Part shown: positions 27,801-35,918 of the stretch, one piece after another | Position numbering within the stretch: position 1 is the first letter of the stretch | Layout of the letters: each line of letters begins with the position of its first letter | From: Pachypanchax playfairii | Taxonomy: Eukaryota; Chordata; Actinopteri; Cyprinodontiformes; Aplocheilidae | Direction of reading: 5' to 3' | NCBI GenBank assembly: GCA_006937955.1 | Contig: SSNP01000010.1 | Location: forward strand, 6,641,610 to 6,705,609 | Length of the DNA stretch: 64,000 nt | Translations under genes and position numbers: made by a program | The notes under the pieces: generated by a model | Databases searched by the model: none | The model's input: the letters and a program-made list of their open reading frames with translations, nothing else | What the model was told of the DNA's origin: nothing

Positions 27801-29159
27801 ATAATGTGATCGTGCTAAAGAGAAGAAAGAATGAAAAACGTAAAGTTCAATCTGCAGTAATATAAGAAAAGTTTGACACATAAAGCATCTGCAGCTCATG
27901 ATTTCATTGAATTTTGACAGTTTTTAAGAGAAACTTCAGGGTTATATGAGATGTTCACTCAACATGATGAGCTCTGAAAACAGAAACAGTAACAACAAGC
28001 AGGAAGGTGAAAACTGTAGAGTTTATTGTTAAAATAACACTTACAGGTTCTTCAGTTCTCTGTAGTAAGAAAGGTCAAACTCTGTTATATTTTCAAGTCC
28101 TGCTTGGTTTTCAATGTAGCTGAAAAAATAGAAACATAAAGCAAAGATTACAGTTAATACCTGCATTTTCTCTTATAATTTTTGGATAAATAAAGGTGAA
28201 GTTGGATTAAAATAAACTTTTTAACTCTGCTCAGCTTATTGATGTGATCAGAAATAACTTGTTGGAAGACAAATTACTGAGTGGAACAAGCAAAGCAAAA
28301 ATAAACAGTAAGATTTGGAGTTAAAAGCATATTGATTTAAAGAAACTAACAAACCCAAAGACTCAATAACAACAACCAGAATACAGTTCCTGCTCATGTA
28401 GGAAAGAATGTACGTTTTAACAAATACTGGAAGGACGAGGCTGATGGAAGGTTCTTCTCCATCAGCCTCGTTATAACTGACCATCTGAAAATAACTAGTA
28501 ATAGTAACTAGTGCAAGGACAGCAGCCTCATAAGAAAAATAACAAATATGTTGCTCAAAAGAAATACTCAAAAGGTTTTAAAGAGATTAGATTTACATTT
28601 CAAAAGACGTTTTCCTGAAAATATTAGAAATTTTTCTGGAAACACATTAAACATATTAAAGCAGAATAAAGGTGAAGAAGAGTGATACAGATGTTTGTTT
28701 CATAAACACAATAAACAGAACTGGACAAGTGGACATGTTCTGGGAGCCGTCATCAGAACCGACCCAAACCAGGGAGAAACAGACTGATAGAGAACCAGCA
28801 ACGTTCAACCCCCCNNNNNNNNNNNNNNNNNNNNNNNNNNNNNNNNNNNNNNNNNNNNNNNNNNNNNNNNNNNNNNNNNNNNNNNNNNNNNNNNNNNNNN
28901 NNNNNNNNNNNNNNNNNNNNNNNNNNNNNNNNNNNNNNNNNNNNNNNNNNNNNNNNNNNNNNNNNNNNNNNNNNNNNNNNNNNNNNNNNNNNNNNNNNNN
29001 NNNNNNNNNNNNNNNNNNNNNNNNNNNNNNNNNNNNNNNNNNNNNNNNNNNNNNNNNNNNNNNNNNNNNNNNNNNNNNNNNNNNNNNNNNNNNNNNNNNN
29101 NNNNNNNNNNNNNNNNNNNNNNNNNNNNNNNNNNNNNNNNNNNNNNNNNNNNNNNNNNN

Positions 29160-29190
<31 letters not shown>

Positions 29191-32164
29191 ACTACTCAGA
29201 AATCAATTTACTACAGTGTCAATAGGGACAGGTGCCATGGAAACAAACTCTTATTTTGAAAACCTGTAAACTAGAACTAGAACTGTTCAGTGCCAGATCC
29301 TCATTTAACCAAACTAAACTAAAGGGACTGTCAAAGAGTCAAAAGAGAAAAATGAAGTTGGCGTGAAGAAAAACAACAATAAATAATGACAAACCATAAA
29401 AACTGAGACAAATATACAAAAGCAGAATTTACAGGGTTTGAATTCTGAACATTTACAACTTCTGGATGGATCAAAAGTCTTTTACACTGTGAATCTATGT
29501 TCTTTTATCAAACTAATTCTGGATGTGCAGAGTGGGAAACTTTGTGTTTAACATTTCTCTCCAGTGAGTTTTTGATTGTTGAAACACCAGCCCATATACA
29601 TGGAAACCATGGTTACAGTAATTTGACTGGAAGTTAAAAGAACGTTCCTCAGCTGATCCAGAATGATGTGGTCATTGTCCCGTACGCAACCACATGTTTT
29701 TACTCTCAGTTAGTATTTTGTTTTTTAACATTTTGGTTTTAAAAACGTCTTGAAGGATTTTAATATTTGATCTTTTCTACACTGTCAGTTTTATGTTGAA
29801 AACATTTAATTAACCTTTGTGCTGTTTGGTTATAAATATTTTAAATTATATTTTATTGCCACTTATATGTGGTACTAATACTAACATGTGGTATTACTCT
29901 TTAATATTTTAAAGCATTTTGATTGTATTTATTAGCCTGCGTCGTTGAAAGTTTTGCTTTTGTTCTGTAAAGAGCTTTAAATGTATCTCTGCTTGAAAGG
30001 AGCTATAAATACAGTTAAGTGCCAGGTTTTATTTCACTCAGTGCAAGTTGGAAGAAGGATTTAAAAAGTTCATTTGAATAGAGATATTATCATTAGTGTA
30101 CCTGCAGTGCTTTCAGCGTGTGGCGTTGTTTCAAGCCTCCACTTCCCTGTTTACCAGCTGCAGCACACAAACCTTTAGATCCATGTTTGATTGACCCACA
30201 CAGCAATAATGTGATTACAGGGCAGGTGGGCCCAGGATTGCCCATCGGCATCACTTATTGGATTGAGCCAAGTGGCTTGTATATCATCTATTGTTCCTGG
30301 GTGGAGGCATTGACTGGCAATTCACAAAATTGAATTTATATCTTGGCGTATGATAAATTTTTGGCCCTATTCTGCAGTTAATGGCTCCTTGTTTGTTCCA
30401 TGCATCGCTTGTATTTCCGTGCACTGCCAATACAGCAAAGTGTTGTTGTTTGCTGGCATGTAGGTAAACAGAAGCCTGCTCTCTTATTGATTGAACATCT
30501 TAGAGAGAATGTCAAGCCTGAGCTCTGTGAAACAGCTGCAGATACAAGGAAATACCTCTGAGGTGATAGGAAGAGGAGAAAAGAGAGAAAAGACACGGGT
30601 GAGCAAGAAAAAGAAAGGGAGCGGCGTATAGGTGAAAGAAATTGGCAGTAAATTGACTTGCTCCACCGAAAAGCATTTCACAAATGTAGTTCCTTCTTAA
30701 CAAGTGCTAATTGCTCCGATCCGGGTACAGGAACAAAGAGAGAACAGCGTGGTGGTGCAGAGAGTGACATTTAGTTTCCCATGTTGGAGCTGATGGTGGG
30801 TTGCTTAATAATACAGCAGCTCTCTTTAAATCACAGGTGGTCAGTTTCTGCTGCTTTTTCTGAGCAAAGTTTTAAAAAGCCAACATTAAATAACAGCCGT
30901 CCATCATAGACGTGCTGCTGCAGAGAAGCCTCAATTCATCTGAGCCGAGTTTTATTCAAACACATTCCCCTGCTGTTAGTCTGTCTATCAAACATGTAAT
31001 GATAGAAACATGTGACATGTTTGACTGTAAAGAACTACCTAAATTAAACCAAAGCAAGTGATCAACAGCAATCTTCTACTTTATACAGTACAAGAAACAT
31101 AAATAAAAACTTTAATGATGCAAGAAATAATTTACACCTGAGCCAAAATGTTTAAAATATGCTGTTTGCTGAGCGCTGTGAAAAGTCATGGCTTGTAGAA
31201 GTAAAATACATTTTTATTTTGTTTCATTTGCAGCCAACTTTCACATGCAGAAACACTGCGGTTTATAAATAAAACAAAAAAATAAATAGAATCTGAAGTT
31301 GTGGTTTGAAAATTAAAAATAGAATTAAATTGATGAGATTCTTACATTTTTTTATTACAGACCAGGAAATTTAGAAAAGATGGATTCTTTACAGAGGTTG
31401 CAGATATAAAAACATGTTGGCGGTAACCAAAGTCACAGCCAAGAACCAGCTCAGGTTGTTGTATCAACCGCTTCGTCTACCCCCCCAAGTGAGCAGGTAT
31501 AGAAACTGGATGCATGTGGTTTTAAAACTTTGATAAATTGCATCCCAGAGTAAATAAAATGTGACTTTGGTGAGACACCAACACGACCTGTTGCAAACAC
31601 CCTGCAGGCCCGGTTCCTTCTGGGATTAAAAAGAACTGTAAAATAAATGATTTTTTTTAAATTAGACTAAAGCGTTTTTGCAACTTCAACAAATGAAAAT
31701 GTTTTTTATGAAGTTTAGGCTAAGTTTATCCATTACGTACCGTTTACCAGCTTTAACTATTGAACTGCTCTCCTCATCAACCCAAAACAACAATCCAATC
31801 AGAAACAAAATCTATTCCAAGAGACACCAAAAATCCCTACAAACAAATCAGTGCAATAAAATCAGCAGTAACGTGTCAAACAAACCACCGGCTTTGAGAT
31901 ATGCATGTACATCTGGTCCTTGTGTTAGTTCTAATCCCATGCAGAGCAGGTGAGAGTCAATACTCACATCTCTGTCACATTCTCACTCTCCTGTGGTACC
32001 AGGGGCGGGACGCTGCTTATCCCATTGGGCTCCAGGCACTGCAGCATGGCAAAGGAGCACCGACAAGCAGTTGGGCATCCTCCCAAAGTAGGTGCAGGGG
32101 ACAGGATCAGCACAGCAAGCACCAGGGGCAAAAGAAGCGCCAGAGCCCCGGGTGGCATGTCCAT
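6661..32164 (-). CDS. ntrk1: ntrk1: TrkA high-affinity nerve growth factor receptor tyrosine kinase (17 coding exons)
   Basis: Complete Trk-family receptor gene. Exons, 5' to 3' on the minus strand: 32164-31968, 28119-28045, 27814-27743, 25324-25256, 24257-24103, 23548-23406, 23191-23053, 20800-20471, 19928-19911, 19815-19763, 18704-18602, 17417-17262, 17066-16936, 15125-14953, 11326-11086, 10959-10801, 6846-6661. All junctions are GT/AG and in phase, giving 799 residues. The order is signal peptide (about 1-28), Cys-rich cap and leucine-rich repeats (about 30-140), Cys-rich C-cap (about 142-190), two Ig domains (about 190-395), transmembrane helix (418-440), juxtamembrane NPQY (Tyr493, the Shc/FRS2 docking site) and kinase (about 512-785). 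In the kinase are GEGAFG 520-525, Lys547, HRD 651-653, DFG 671-673 and activation-loop Tyr679/683/684. The C terminus PVYLDILG carries the PLC-gamma docking Tyr794. GGRTMLPIRW, DIYSTDYYR and NSEAIEC point to TrkA rather than TrkB or TrkC. All catalytic residues are intact. The first Met is at 32164; the in-frame extension upstream begins only with GTG. Confidence 0.95.
7070..7380 (-). mobile_element. Degenerate Tc1-type transposase fragment
   Basis: On the minus strand a frame near 7230-7255 reads FLQQDSDPKHR, the hallmark second-aspartate motif of Tc1 transposases. Further on, near 7130-7180, it reads LDLNPVEHL, the motif around the catalytic glutamate, followed by a stop in place of Trp. 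Stops and frameshifts separate the pieces. The copy is non-functional and inserted in ntrk1 intron 16 in the same orientation as the gene. Terminal inverted repeats were not found. Confidence 0.7.
8705..8755. mobile_element. Possible LINE 3'-end remnant
   Basis: The sequence ATACTTTATTAATCCC followed by GAAATTCAGCA resembles the 3' terminus of several fish LINE families. A similar start is found at about 35866. Recognised from memory only. Confidence 0.3.
10801..10959 (-). CDS. ntrk1: ntrk1 exon 16 (kinase C-lobe)
   Basis: 159 bases, an exact 53 codons. Reads VGGRTMLPIRWMPPESIMYR and DIWSFGVVLWEIFTYGKQPW. GGRT, rather than GGHT, favours TrkA over TrkB and TrkC. Confidence 0.95.
11086..11326 (-). 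CDS. ntrk1: ntrk1 exon 15 (kinase catalytic and activation loops)
   Basis: 241 bases. Contains HFVHRDLATRNCLVG, KIGDFGMSRD and the three activation-loop tyrosines in IYSTDYY. The RVHGPDA segment at the start is the short Trk kinase insert. Downstream of the donor is a run of T bases on the plus strand (11050-11064). Confidence 0.95.
11327..14952 (-). other. ntrk1: ntrk1 intron 14 (about 3.6 kb)
   Basis: AT-rich intron with no recognisable exon or transposon. A short purine-pyrimidine alternating TG/CA stretch at 12243-12271 could adopt Z-DNA. Nothing else is seen. Confidence 0.6.
14953..15125 (-). CDS. ntrk1: ntrk1 exon 14 (kinase N-lobe, helix C)
   Basis: 173 bases. Contains RQDFQREAELLTVLQHQHIV (helix C glutamate) and the hinge MVFEYMRHGDLNRFL. 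Donor gtacgt. Confidence 0.95.
15126..16935 (-). other. ntrk1: ntrk1 intron 13 (about 1.8 kb)
   Basis: AT-rich, no exon or repeat recognised. A 150-base stretch around 16020-16200 is more balanced in composition but shows no motif I can name. Confidence 0.6.
16936..17066 (-). CDS. ntrk1: ntrk1 exon 13 (kinase N-lobe, glycine loop)
   Basis: 131 bases. Reads HIKRQDIVLKWELGEGAFGK and ends at the VAIK lysine, so it carries the ATP-binding loop and the catalytic Lys547. Confidence 0.95.
17262..17417 (-). CDS. ntrk1: ntrk1 exon 12 (juxtamembrane region with NPQY docking site)
   Basis: 156 bases. Contains LAVSLRFMNFG, a serine-rich acidic segment, and VENPQYF, the phosphotyrosine-binding-domain docking site for Shc/FRS2. 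The gtgagt donor leaves a T that forms Cys with the next exon, giving CVQHIK as in other Trks. A weaker gt two bases earlier breaks the frame. Confidence 0.92.
17933..18140 (+). repeat. (ATCC)n / (GGAT)n microsatellite, about 208 bp
   Basis: Three blocks of pure CATC/ATCC tetranucleotide repeats, interrupted twice by an identical CTGTATCC variant (TGT at 17983-17985 and 18046-18048, 63 bases apart). It lies in ntrk1 intron 11 and would be transcribed as UGGA repeats. The repeated interruption suggests a local duplication. Open frames across it are low-complexity artefacts. Confidence 0.97.
18602..18704 (-). CDS. ntrk1: ntrk1 exon 11 (transmembrane segment)
   Basis: 103 bases. Encodes VSVAVGLAVFTCTFLLIMIL followed by NRCGQKSKFGIH, the Trk transmembrane helix and its basic cytoplasmic stop-transfer sequence. 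Donor gtaagt. Confidence 0.95.
19763..19815 (-). CDS. ntrk1: ntrk1 exon 10 (extracellular juxtamembrane linker)
   Basis: 53 bases. Encodes PGNKSNITEKPESRMFV, a short linker with N-glycosylation sequons just outside the membrane. Donor gtacgt. Confidence 0.88.
19911..19928 (-). CDS. ntrk1: ntrk1 exon 9: 18-nt microexon (6 residues)
   Basis: Between a pyrimidine-rich acceptor (ending CTAG) and a perfect gtaagt donor lie exactly 18 bases. Their phase (1 in, 1 out) fits the flanking exons. With the split codons, inclusion gives P-VFDEGS-S before PGNKS; skipping gives P-G-PGNKS. Human NTRK1 has an 18-nt exon 9 at the same place (insert VSFSPV), alternatively used in the neuronal form. Position, length, phase and the V-x-F start agree. 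No transcript evidence is available here. Confidence 0.75.
20471..20800 (-). CDS. ntrk1: ntrk1 exon 8 (Ig domain 2, neurotrophin-binding domain)
   Basis: 330 bases, the longest exon. Contains HNWCFPFAVDG, ITWLYNG, HGCLFLNKPTHINNGNYTL and the MENPFESDPE tail, matching the membrane-proximal Ig domain (d5) that binds neurotrophin in Trk receptors. Ends in phase 1 with ATT CCA G. Confidence 0.95.
20801..23052 (-). other. ntrk1: ntrk1 intron 7 with possible conserved non-coding block
   Basis: No exon is seen. Two stretches (about 21560-21950 and 22120-22480) are less AT-rich, lack homopolymers and repeats, and stand out from the flanks. The first keeps a 131-codon open frame that resembles no protein I know. 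A CTCF-like core with one extra G is at 22225-22238. These could be intronic enhancers; conservation cannot be tested here. Confidence 0.3.
23053..23191 (-). CDS. ntrk1: ntrk1 exon 7 (Ig domain 1, second half)
   Basis: 139 bases. Contains the NVSSKDN and NLTCEAENQAG segment, which gives the second Ig cysteine and a potential N-glycosylation site. Donor gtaagt, phase 1 out. Confidence 0.92.
23406..23548 (-). CDS. ntrk1: ntrk1 exon 6 (Ig domain 1, first half)
   Basis: 143 bases. Reads LPEVNIVSSQ... and contains the first Ig cysteine (LTFECQVTG) and the core Trp (SVKWQ). Phase 1 in, phase 0 out. Confidence 0.92.
24103..24257 (-). CDS. ntrk1: ntrk1 exon 5 (leucine-rich-repeat C-terminal cap)
   Basis: 155 bases. 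Encodes the C-cap, with NPLVCSCDLFWLKQW near the start and closing cysteines in MLSCF and IENCS. Donor gtgagt at phase 1. Confidence 0.92.
25256..25324 (-). CDS. ntrk1: ntrk1 exon 4 (leucine-rich repeat)
   Basis: 69 bases, acceptor tttcacag and donor gtgagt. Encodes NLASNSLEHISWRVFHSLPL, the third repeat, with the SW seen in other Trk receptors. Confidence 0.92.
25325..27742 (-). other. ntrk1: ntrk1 intron 3 with possible conserved non-coding block
   Basis: No exon recognised. The part from about 26600 to 27060 is of balanced composition and free of repeats, unlike the surrounding AT-rich DNA, and may be regulatory. Confidence 0.3.
27743..27814 (-). CDS. ntrk1: ntrk1 exon 3 (leucine-rich repeat)
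   Basis: 72 bases, flanked by AG acceptor and gtaagt donor. Encodes TLCKLRFISANAFQNN, a leucine-rich repeat. Phase 2 at both ends, so its loss alone would keep the frame. Confidence 0.92.
28045..28119 (-). CDS. ntrk1: ntrk1 exon 2 (leucine-rich repeat)
   Basis: 75 bases, acceptor ttttcag and donor gtaagt. Reads YIENQAGLENITEFDL..., the first leucine-rich repeat of Trk ectodomains. Phase 2 at both ends. Confidence 0.92.
28435..28471. repeat. Perfect 14-bp inverted repeat with 9-nt loop
   Basis: Arms ACGAGGCTGATGGA and TCCATCAGCCTCGT are exactly complementary around AGGTTCTTC. The stem does not extend further, so it is short for a microRNA precursor. It lies in ntrk1 intron 1. Confidence 0.8.
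28815..29159. other. Assembly gap (345 N) between poly-C runs
   Basis: Undetermined bases, with CCCCCC immediately before and a run of about 17 C followed by a (CA)n tract after. The flanks indicate a C-rich simple repeat that failed sequencing. True length is unknown. Confidence 0.95.
29160..29192 (+). repeat. Poly-C plus (CA)n tract bordering the gap
   Basis: About 17 C residues followed by eight CA units. Confidence 0.9.
31968..32164 (-). CDS. ntrk1: ntrk1 coding exon 1 (signal peptide, N-terminal Cys cap)
   Basis: ATG at 32164-32162 with G at -3 and G at +4, and a second in-frame ATG two codons later. A long leucine/valine run forms the signal peptide, followed by a Cys-Pro-x3-Cys-x-Cys leucine-rich-repeat N-cap. 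The exon ends AT|gtgagt in phase 2. The next exon completes an Ile codon and reads YIENQ, as in TrkA. Confidence 0.9.
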
Positions 32165-32660
32165 CTCGTATGAGGGTCTCCTCAGCACCACCAGAGGGAC
32201 AGCAGGACTTAGTGTCTGTGTGGTTCACCTAATGAAGAGTTAATGAAGAGTAGTGAAGAGCTTTCCCACACTCCCCTCTTGGCTCGCTGGAAGGGCTGAG
32301 ATCCCAGTTGGTCAGGGTTTGGTAGTGAGCCACAGCTGTACTGAGCAGCAGGAGGGGGAGGCACACAAGCAGGCTGAGGGCCCCTGGGGACATGCTAGTG
32401 GTGGGCTGGAGCCTCTCTTCTTCCTCACTCTCTCTTCATCTTCTCCACCCTGAAGGGAGGAGCAACATAATAACATGGACCAAAGTCACCAGACACCTCT
32501 GAGTGAGACGGGGAAGTGGGAGGGGTTGGAGTACGGGTGTGTGGATAGTGATGAACAGAGAAGACGGTTAGAGCCCTGCTGGGCTGCAGGCAGCTCGAGG
32601 TGGATGCACCGTGTCACGTTTTAACCTGCTGCAGCATCACGTTGATCATTTCAGAGTTCA
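32165..32660 (-). promoter_or_regulatory. ntrk1: Probable ntrk1 5' UTR / promoter-proximal region
   Basis: Sequence directly upstream of the ntrk1 start codon is richer in G+C than the flanks. It contains a split RE1-like/CTCF-like site (32182-32203) and three tandem TAATGAAGAG-type units (32230-32260). On the minus strand the latter read as a pyrimidine-rich tract ending CATTAG, so a 3' splice site for a non-coding first exon is an equal possibility. No TATA box was found. Confidence 0.35.
32182..32203 (+). promoter_or_regulatory. Split RE1/NRSE-like site overlapping CTCF-like core
   Basis: TCAGCACC (left RE1 half) is followed after 7 bases by GGACAGC (right half). The canonical element has 2 bases between them, and wider-spaced forms are known REST targets. 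The overlapping bases CCACCAGAGGG at 32188-32198 resemble a CTCF core. The motif sits 18 bases upstream of the ntrk1 ATG. Confidence 0.35.
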
Positions 32661-33951
32661 CGACTGCTGATTCTTAGAGGCCAGAGATGAATCTGAAGGA
32701 CTGTGGGGCACATGCTGCAAGCTGCATGAGATCCCAGCAGGCTTTAGTAACAGCAAACATAAGCAGTGTTTCTTCTTGCTAGCTCTCTGTAGGTGTGGGT
32801 GGAGCTAAAATAGAGATGCATCTCACCTGGGCAGGTTTCAATTAGCAGCTCTGCTTCCGATCTGCAAGATCCTCTCAGATCTTCTTTTTCATGCTTCTCA
32901 CTCATTCCAACATGGTGTTTATTCACATCATGTGCTGTCTCCCCGTTTCTGGTGCAACTCTGAGCCGAGTTGAGACAATTTAAAAAAAATTCTTCTTGCT
33001 TGTTCAGTTCTAGAAGCAGAATCTCTGATGACTGCATCTGCATTTAGTTTGCGTTGAGCTTGATAAGACCACCTGAAGCTGTAATCATTAGAACCAGCCA
33101 AACTTCACACTAACCTTTAAAATATTCTGTGCATAAAGGTTCTTCATGTTTGCTTTCTAGAGTAAAATATCTATAATTATAGTGAATTTAGTTTATTAGC
33201 TTTGCTGAACTGAATCCATGCTGGAGGTTGAACTCTACATTCCATCACTGGTGGTTCATTTAATCCAACAATCATCAACCTGCTGCAGAGAACCAATGTT
33301 AATTGTCTCATATCTGCTCTAACCATGAACAGAACCAGTTTCCCCCATGAGACCCACTGTGTGCTCCACCCCCATTCCTCTTAGTCACTTTGCACATGAG
33401 TAGGGTCATAGTGTCCCGACCACAATTACTGGCCAGAAGCTGAATCCTCATTTTTGCTGCTGTCATCAGGATTATCTGCTGTCTTAATTACTTTTCCTTT
33501 TACGCCCCTTTTTTCTTTGGCCTTAGCTCAGCAGATGGTGTGGAGGTACAAGGCATTCATTCACAGGAAACGTGTCTGAGAGCTGAAGCTGTTAAAGGAA
33601 AAACTGCCAAAAAGGCAACATAATTCAAAAGAAGCCTGTGAAAGGAGTTTATTTTCCATTTCCTTCCTCCAGTAATTCCTGTTGCAACCCATCTTGTTTT
33701 ACACTCATATGTAACTGTTGGTGAATTATAACTGTACCAATGTTTTATTCCTTCATTTTATACAATGAAACTAACAAACAAATACAGCATCATGAATCAA
33801 ATCTGGAGTAAAGAGGTGATAAAACTCCAACATGAAGCTGGAAACATTCAGGTTGAAAAACATTGGCTAAAACATTCCTTTACATTTTATTTAAATTTGA
33901 GAAGATTTGACAGACCAGTATTGTCTAATGGAAGAAGTCTCTATTATGAGT
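32661..33951. other. Intergenic DNA upstream of ntrk1
   Basis: No exon or named element recognised. The part at 33410-33560 is pyrimidine-rich and balanced but has no identifiable motif. Confidence 0.4.
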
Positions 33952-34396
33952 AGGGGTCTAAATTAACACCTGCCAACCTGCCAAATGCAGGTTTAAATGC
34001 ACTTTGGCAGGTACCAATAAGAATTAGTAACTAATCATTTTACCAATCAAGTTATTTGCCATGTAACTAATATTCCTGCATTTCCTGTGAAAGTCTCATA
34101 TAAACATTGGCTGCTTATTAATGTTTGTGTGTGGCGTGATGATGATACGCCAGCAGAACTGAGAACACTTGTGGAAAAAGGCAGAACATTCACAGATTTC
34201 ATGTGGATGTGTAAGTACATGAATTTTACTCTTTAAATGTTCAAATATACATGATGAAATTATGGGATTAAATGTATCCGGTTCCATTTATAATCTGTTT
34301 CCACCCCCAAATAAAAACTGGCCAGTGGAAATTCTGATTTGCAGGTAATTTTGAAAAACTACGAGCCGTATGGTGATCAAGAAAGTTTAAACCCCT
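33952..34396. mobile_element. Non-autonomous DNA transposon (MITE-like) with terminal inverted repeats
   Basis: Left end AGGGGTCTAAATT and right end (reverse complement) AGGGGTTTAAACT match at 11 of 13 positions. Just inside the left end are CACCTGCCAACCTGCC repeats. The interior has no coding capacity. I recall similar sequence as a dispersed fish repeat. Superfamily not assigned. Confidence 0.5.
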
Positions 34397-35918
34397 GGTT
34401 GCAGTAGATGTTAAAACTGGAACGCTAATACAAACTTCTGAAAACTCTTAACTTTTGGGTAAGTTAAAGTAGGATGTTTGCATTAAACTGAAGTTTATCT
34501 TAGTGCAATAAGTGCATTTATTATATGGAGCTGTTTTTTTTGTTTTTTTTTAACATTTTTTATTGATGCATGAGCTGGATCAGAAATACTGTCAGAAAAA
34601 ATGGGAAATCTAGAAGAAGCAAAGCAGGCAGTGCTGCATGAGGTCAATATTTCTCAGTGCCAGAGCAGTGCCGACATACTGTTATATTAATTAGCCACAG
34701 GTTAGCACAGTGAGCAATAAGCAACATCAAGGAAGAAGCACAGACAGATGGAAGATGAGAAACACGAGGAAAAGGAGACGAGACACAAAGAAACAAGAAT
34801 CACAGCTGGACTCCAACAGATTTAACTGCTCTCTTACAGTCTGCCTGGCTCGTACTACCATCAGCAATCAGAATGCTTTATTCTAGTATACATCTCCTCC
34901 ATCTCCAGAAAAACACAGGAGGGAAACATTTAGTCATCAACTCTGTTCCGTTGTAATTGTTGATAAAACAATATACAATCAGGGAGTTTACATTTACTGC
35001 CCACACGCATCAGCAGCTTGATCCACAGTCCTTTATTATTATTATCATATTTAAATCATTAGAATAAAACACCTACCATTTGAAGCACAAAGCAAAAGCA
35101 GAAAATAGGAATTTTACCAAAGAAGATTTCTGTCAATCTGAAAAAAGAAACCTAATAAATAAATTTCTCCTCCTTTCTGTTCCTTCGTCTTAATAAAACC
35201 CAAAGCAAATGTTATAATTTCCCATTAGATATACAACAATTTTCATTCTGACATCATTTGAACATTGTGGATATTTGGAAGATGATCTTGTGTCTTTGGG
35301 TTTTTAACAGGATCATAGTTTTTATATGTTACATGCTTGATGGTCTCAGCGGGAGTTGATTGCAACACTAAGCTGAGAAAAAGATAAATATGATGTTAGG
35401 ATTTCCCTCTGGGAGCAGATACAGTCACTGTCACACCTTATGTTACCACCCACATCTCAATAATGCTTCCTCTCTACATCACTGGTACTTACAGCAAATG
35501 TTATCTGAGCTTAAATTATTTCTAAATGCAATATGGCGGGTTAATTGTGCTAAGCTATCGTCTAAAACTGGTTGATAAATCATCTATTAAGGATAAATTC
35601 TATGTAAGAGAGTGTACATGTCAGTGTGGGGAAGGCTACATACAACTACACATTTCATATCCATATTTAACTAATGCATTGAGTCTTGAAATTATTTGTA
35701 AATATTTTCAGATTTACACAGATTAGTGAATATATGTTATATTTGTAAATCTGTAGAATGTCATGTTATGATGTAAAATATTGATTATAACATATTTTGT
35801 GAACATTTGTCAAGGAATCAGAGCCTTGTGTCGTTGACCCAACTATTAGCCAAATTCACTTCAAAAATATTTTATTAATCCCCAAAAGATTGTAGCTCAG
35901 TTCTCCCTCATGGACCCA
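34397..35918. other. Intergenic AT-rich DNA
   Basis: No gene seen. A stretch resembling a LINE 3' end (TTTTATTAATCCCCAAAAGAT) occurs just before the minisatellite at about 35866-35890. Confidence 0.4.

Larger units (their letters stand above)
28120..31967 (-). other. ntrk1: ntrk1 intron 1 (contains assembly gap)
   Basis: Intron of at least 3.8 kb. Contains a perfect 14-bp hairpin (28435-28471), an unresolved gap at 28815-29159 between poly-C runs, and a CA tract. Two X-box-like palindromes lie near 29232 and 29603. A balanced stretch at 30080-30800 could be conserved regulatory DNA. Confidence 0.5.

Noticed and set aside
28656..29259. Long open frames across the N gap
   Set aside because: They consist mostly of undetermined bases between poly-C runs.
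32165..32191. Upstream extension of the ntrk1 N-terminus by nine codons
   Set aside because: It would need a GTG start. The ATG at 32164 has good context and lies directly before a typical signal peptide.
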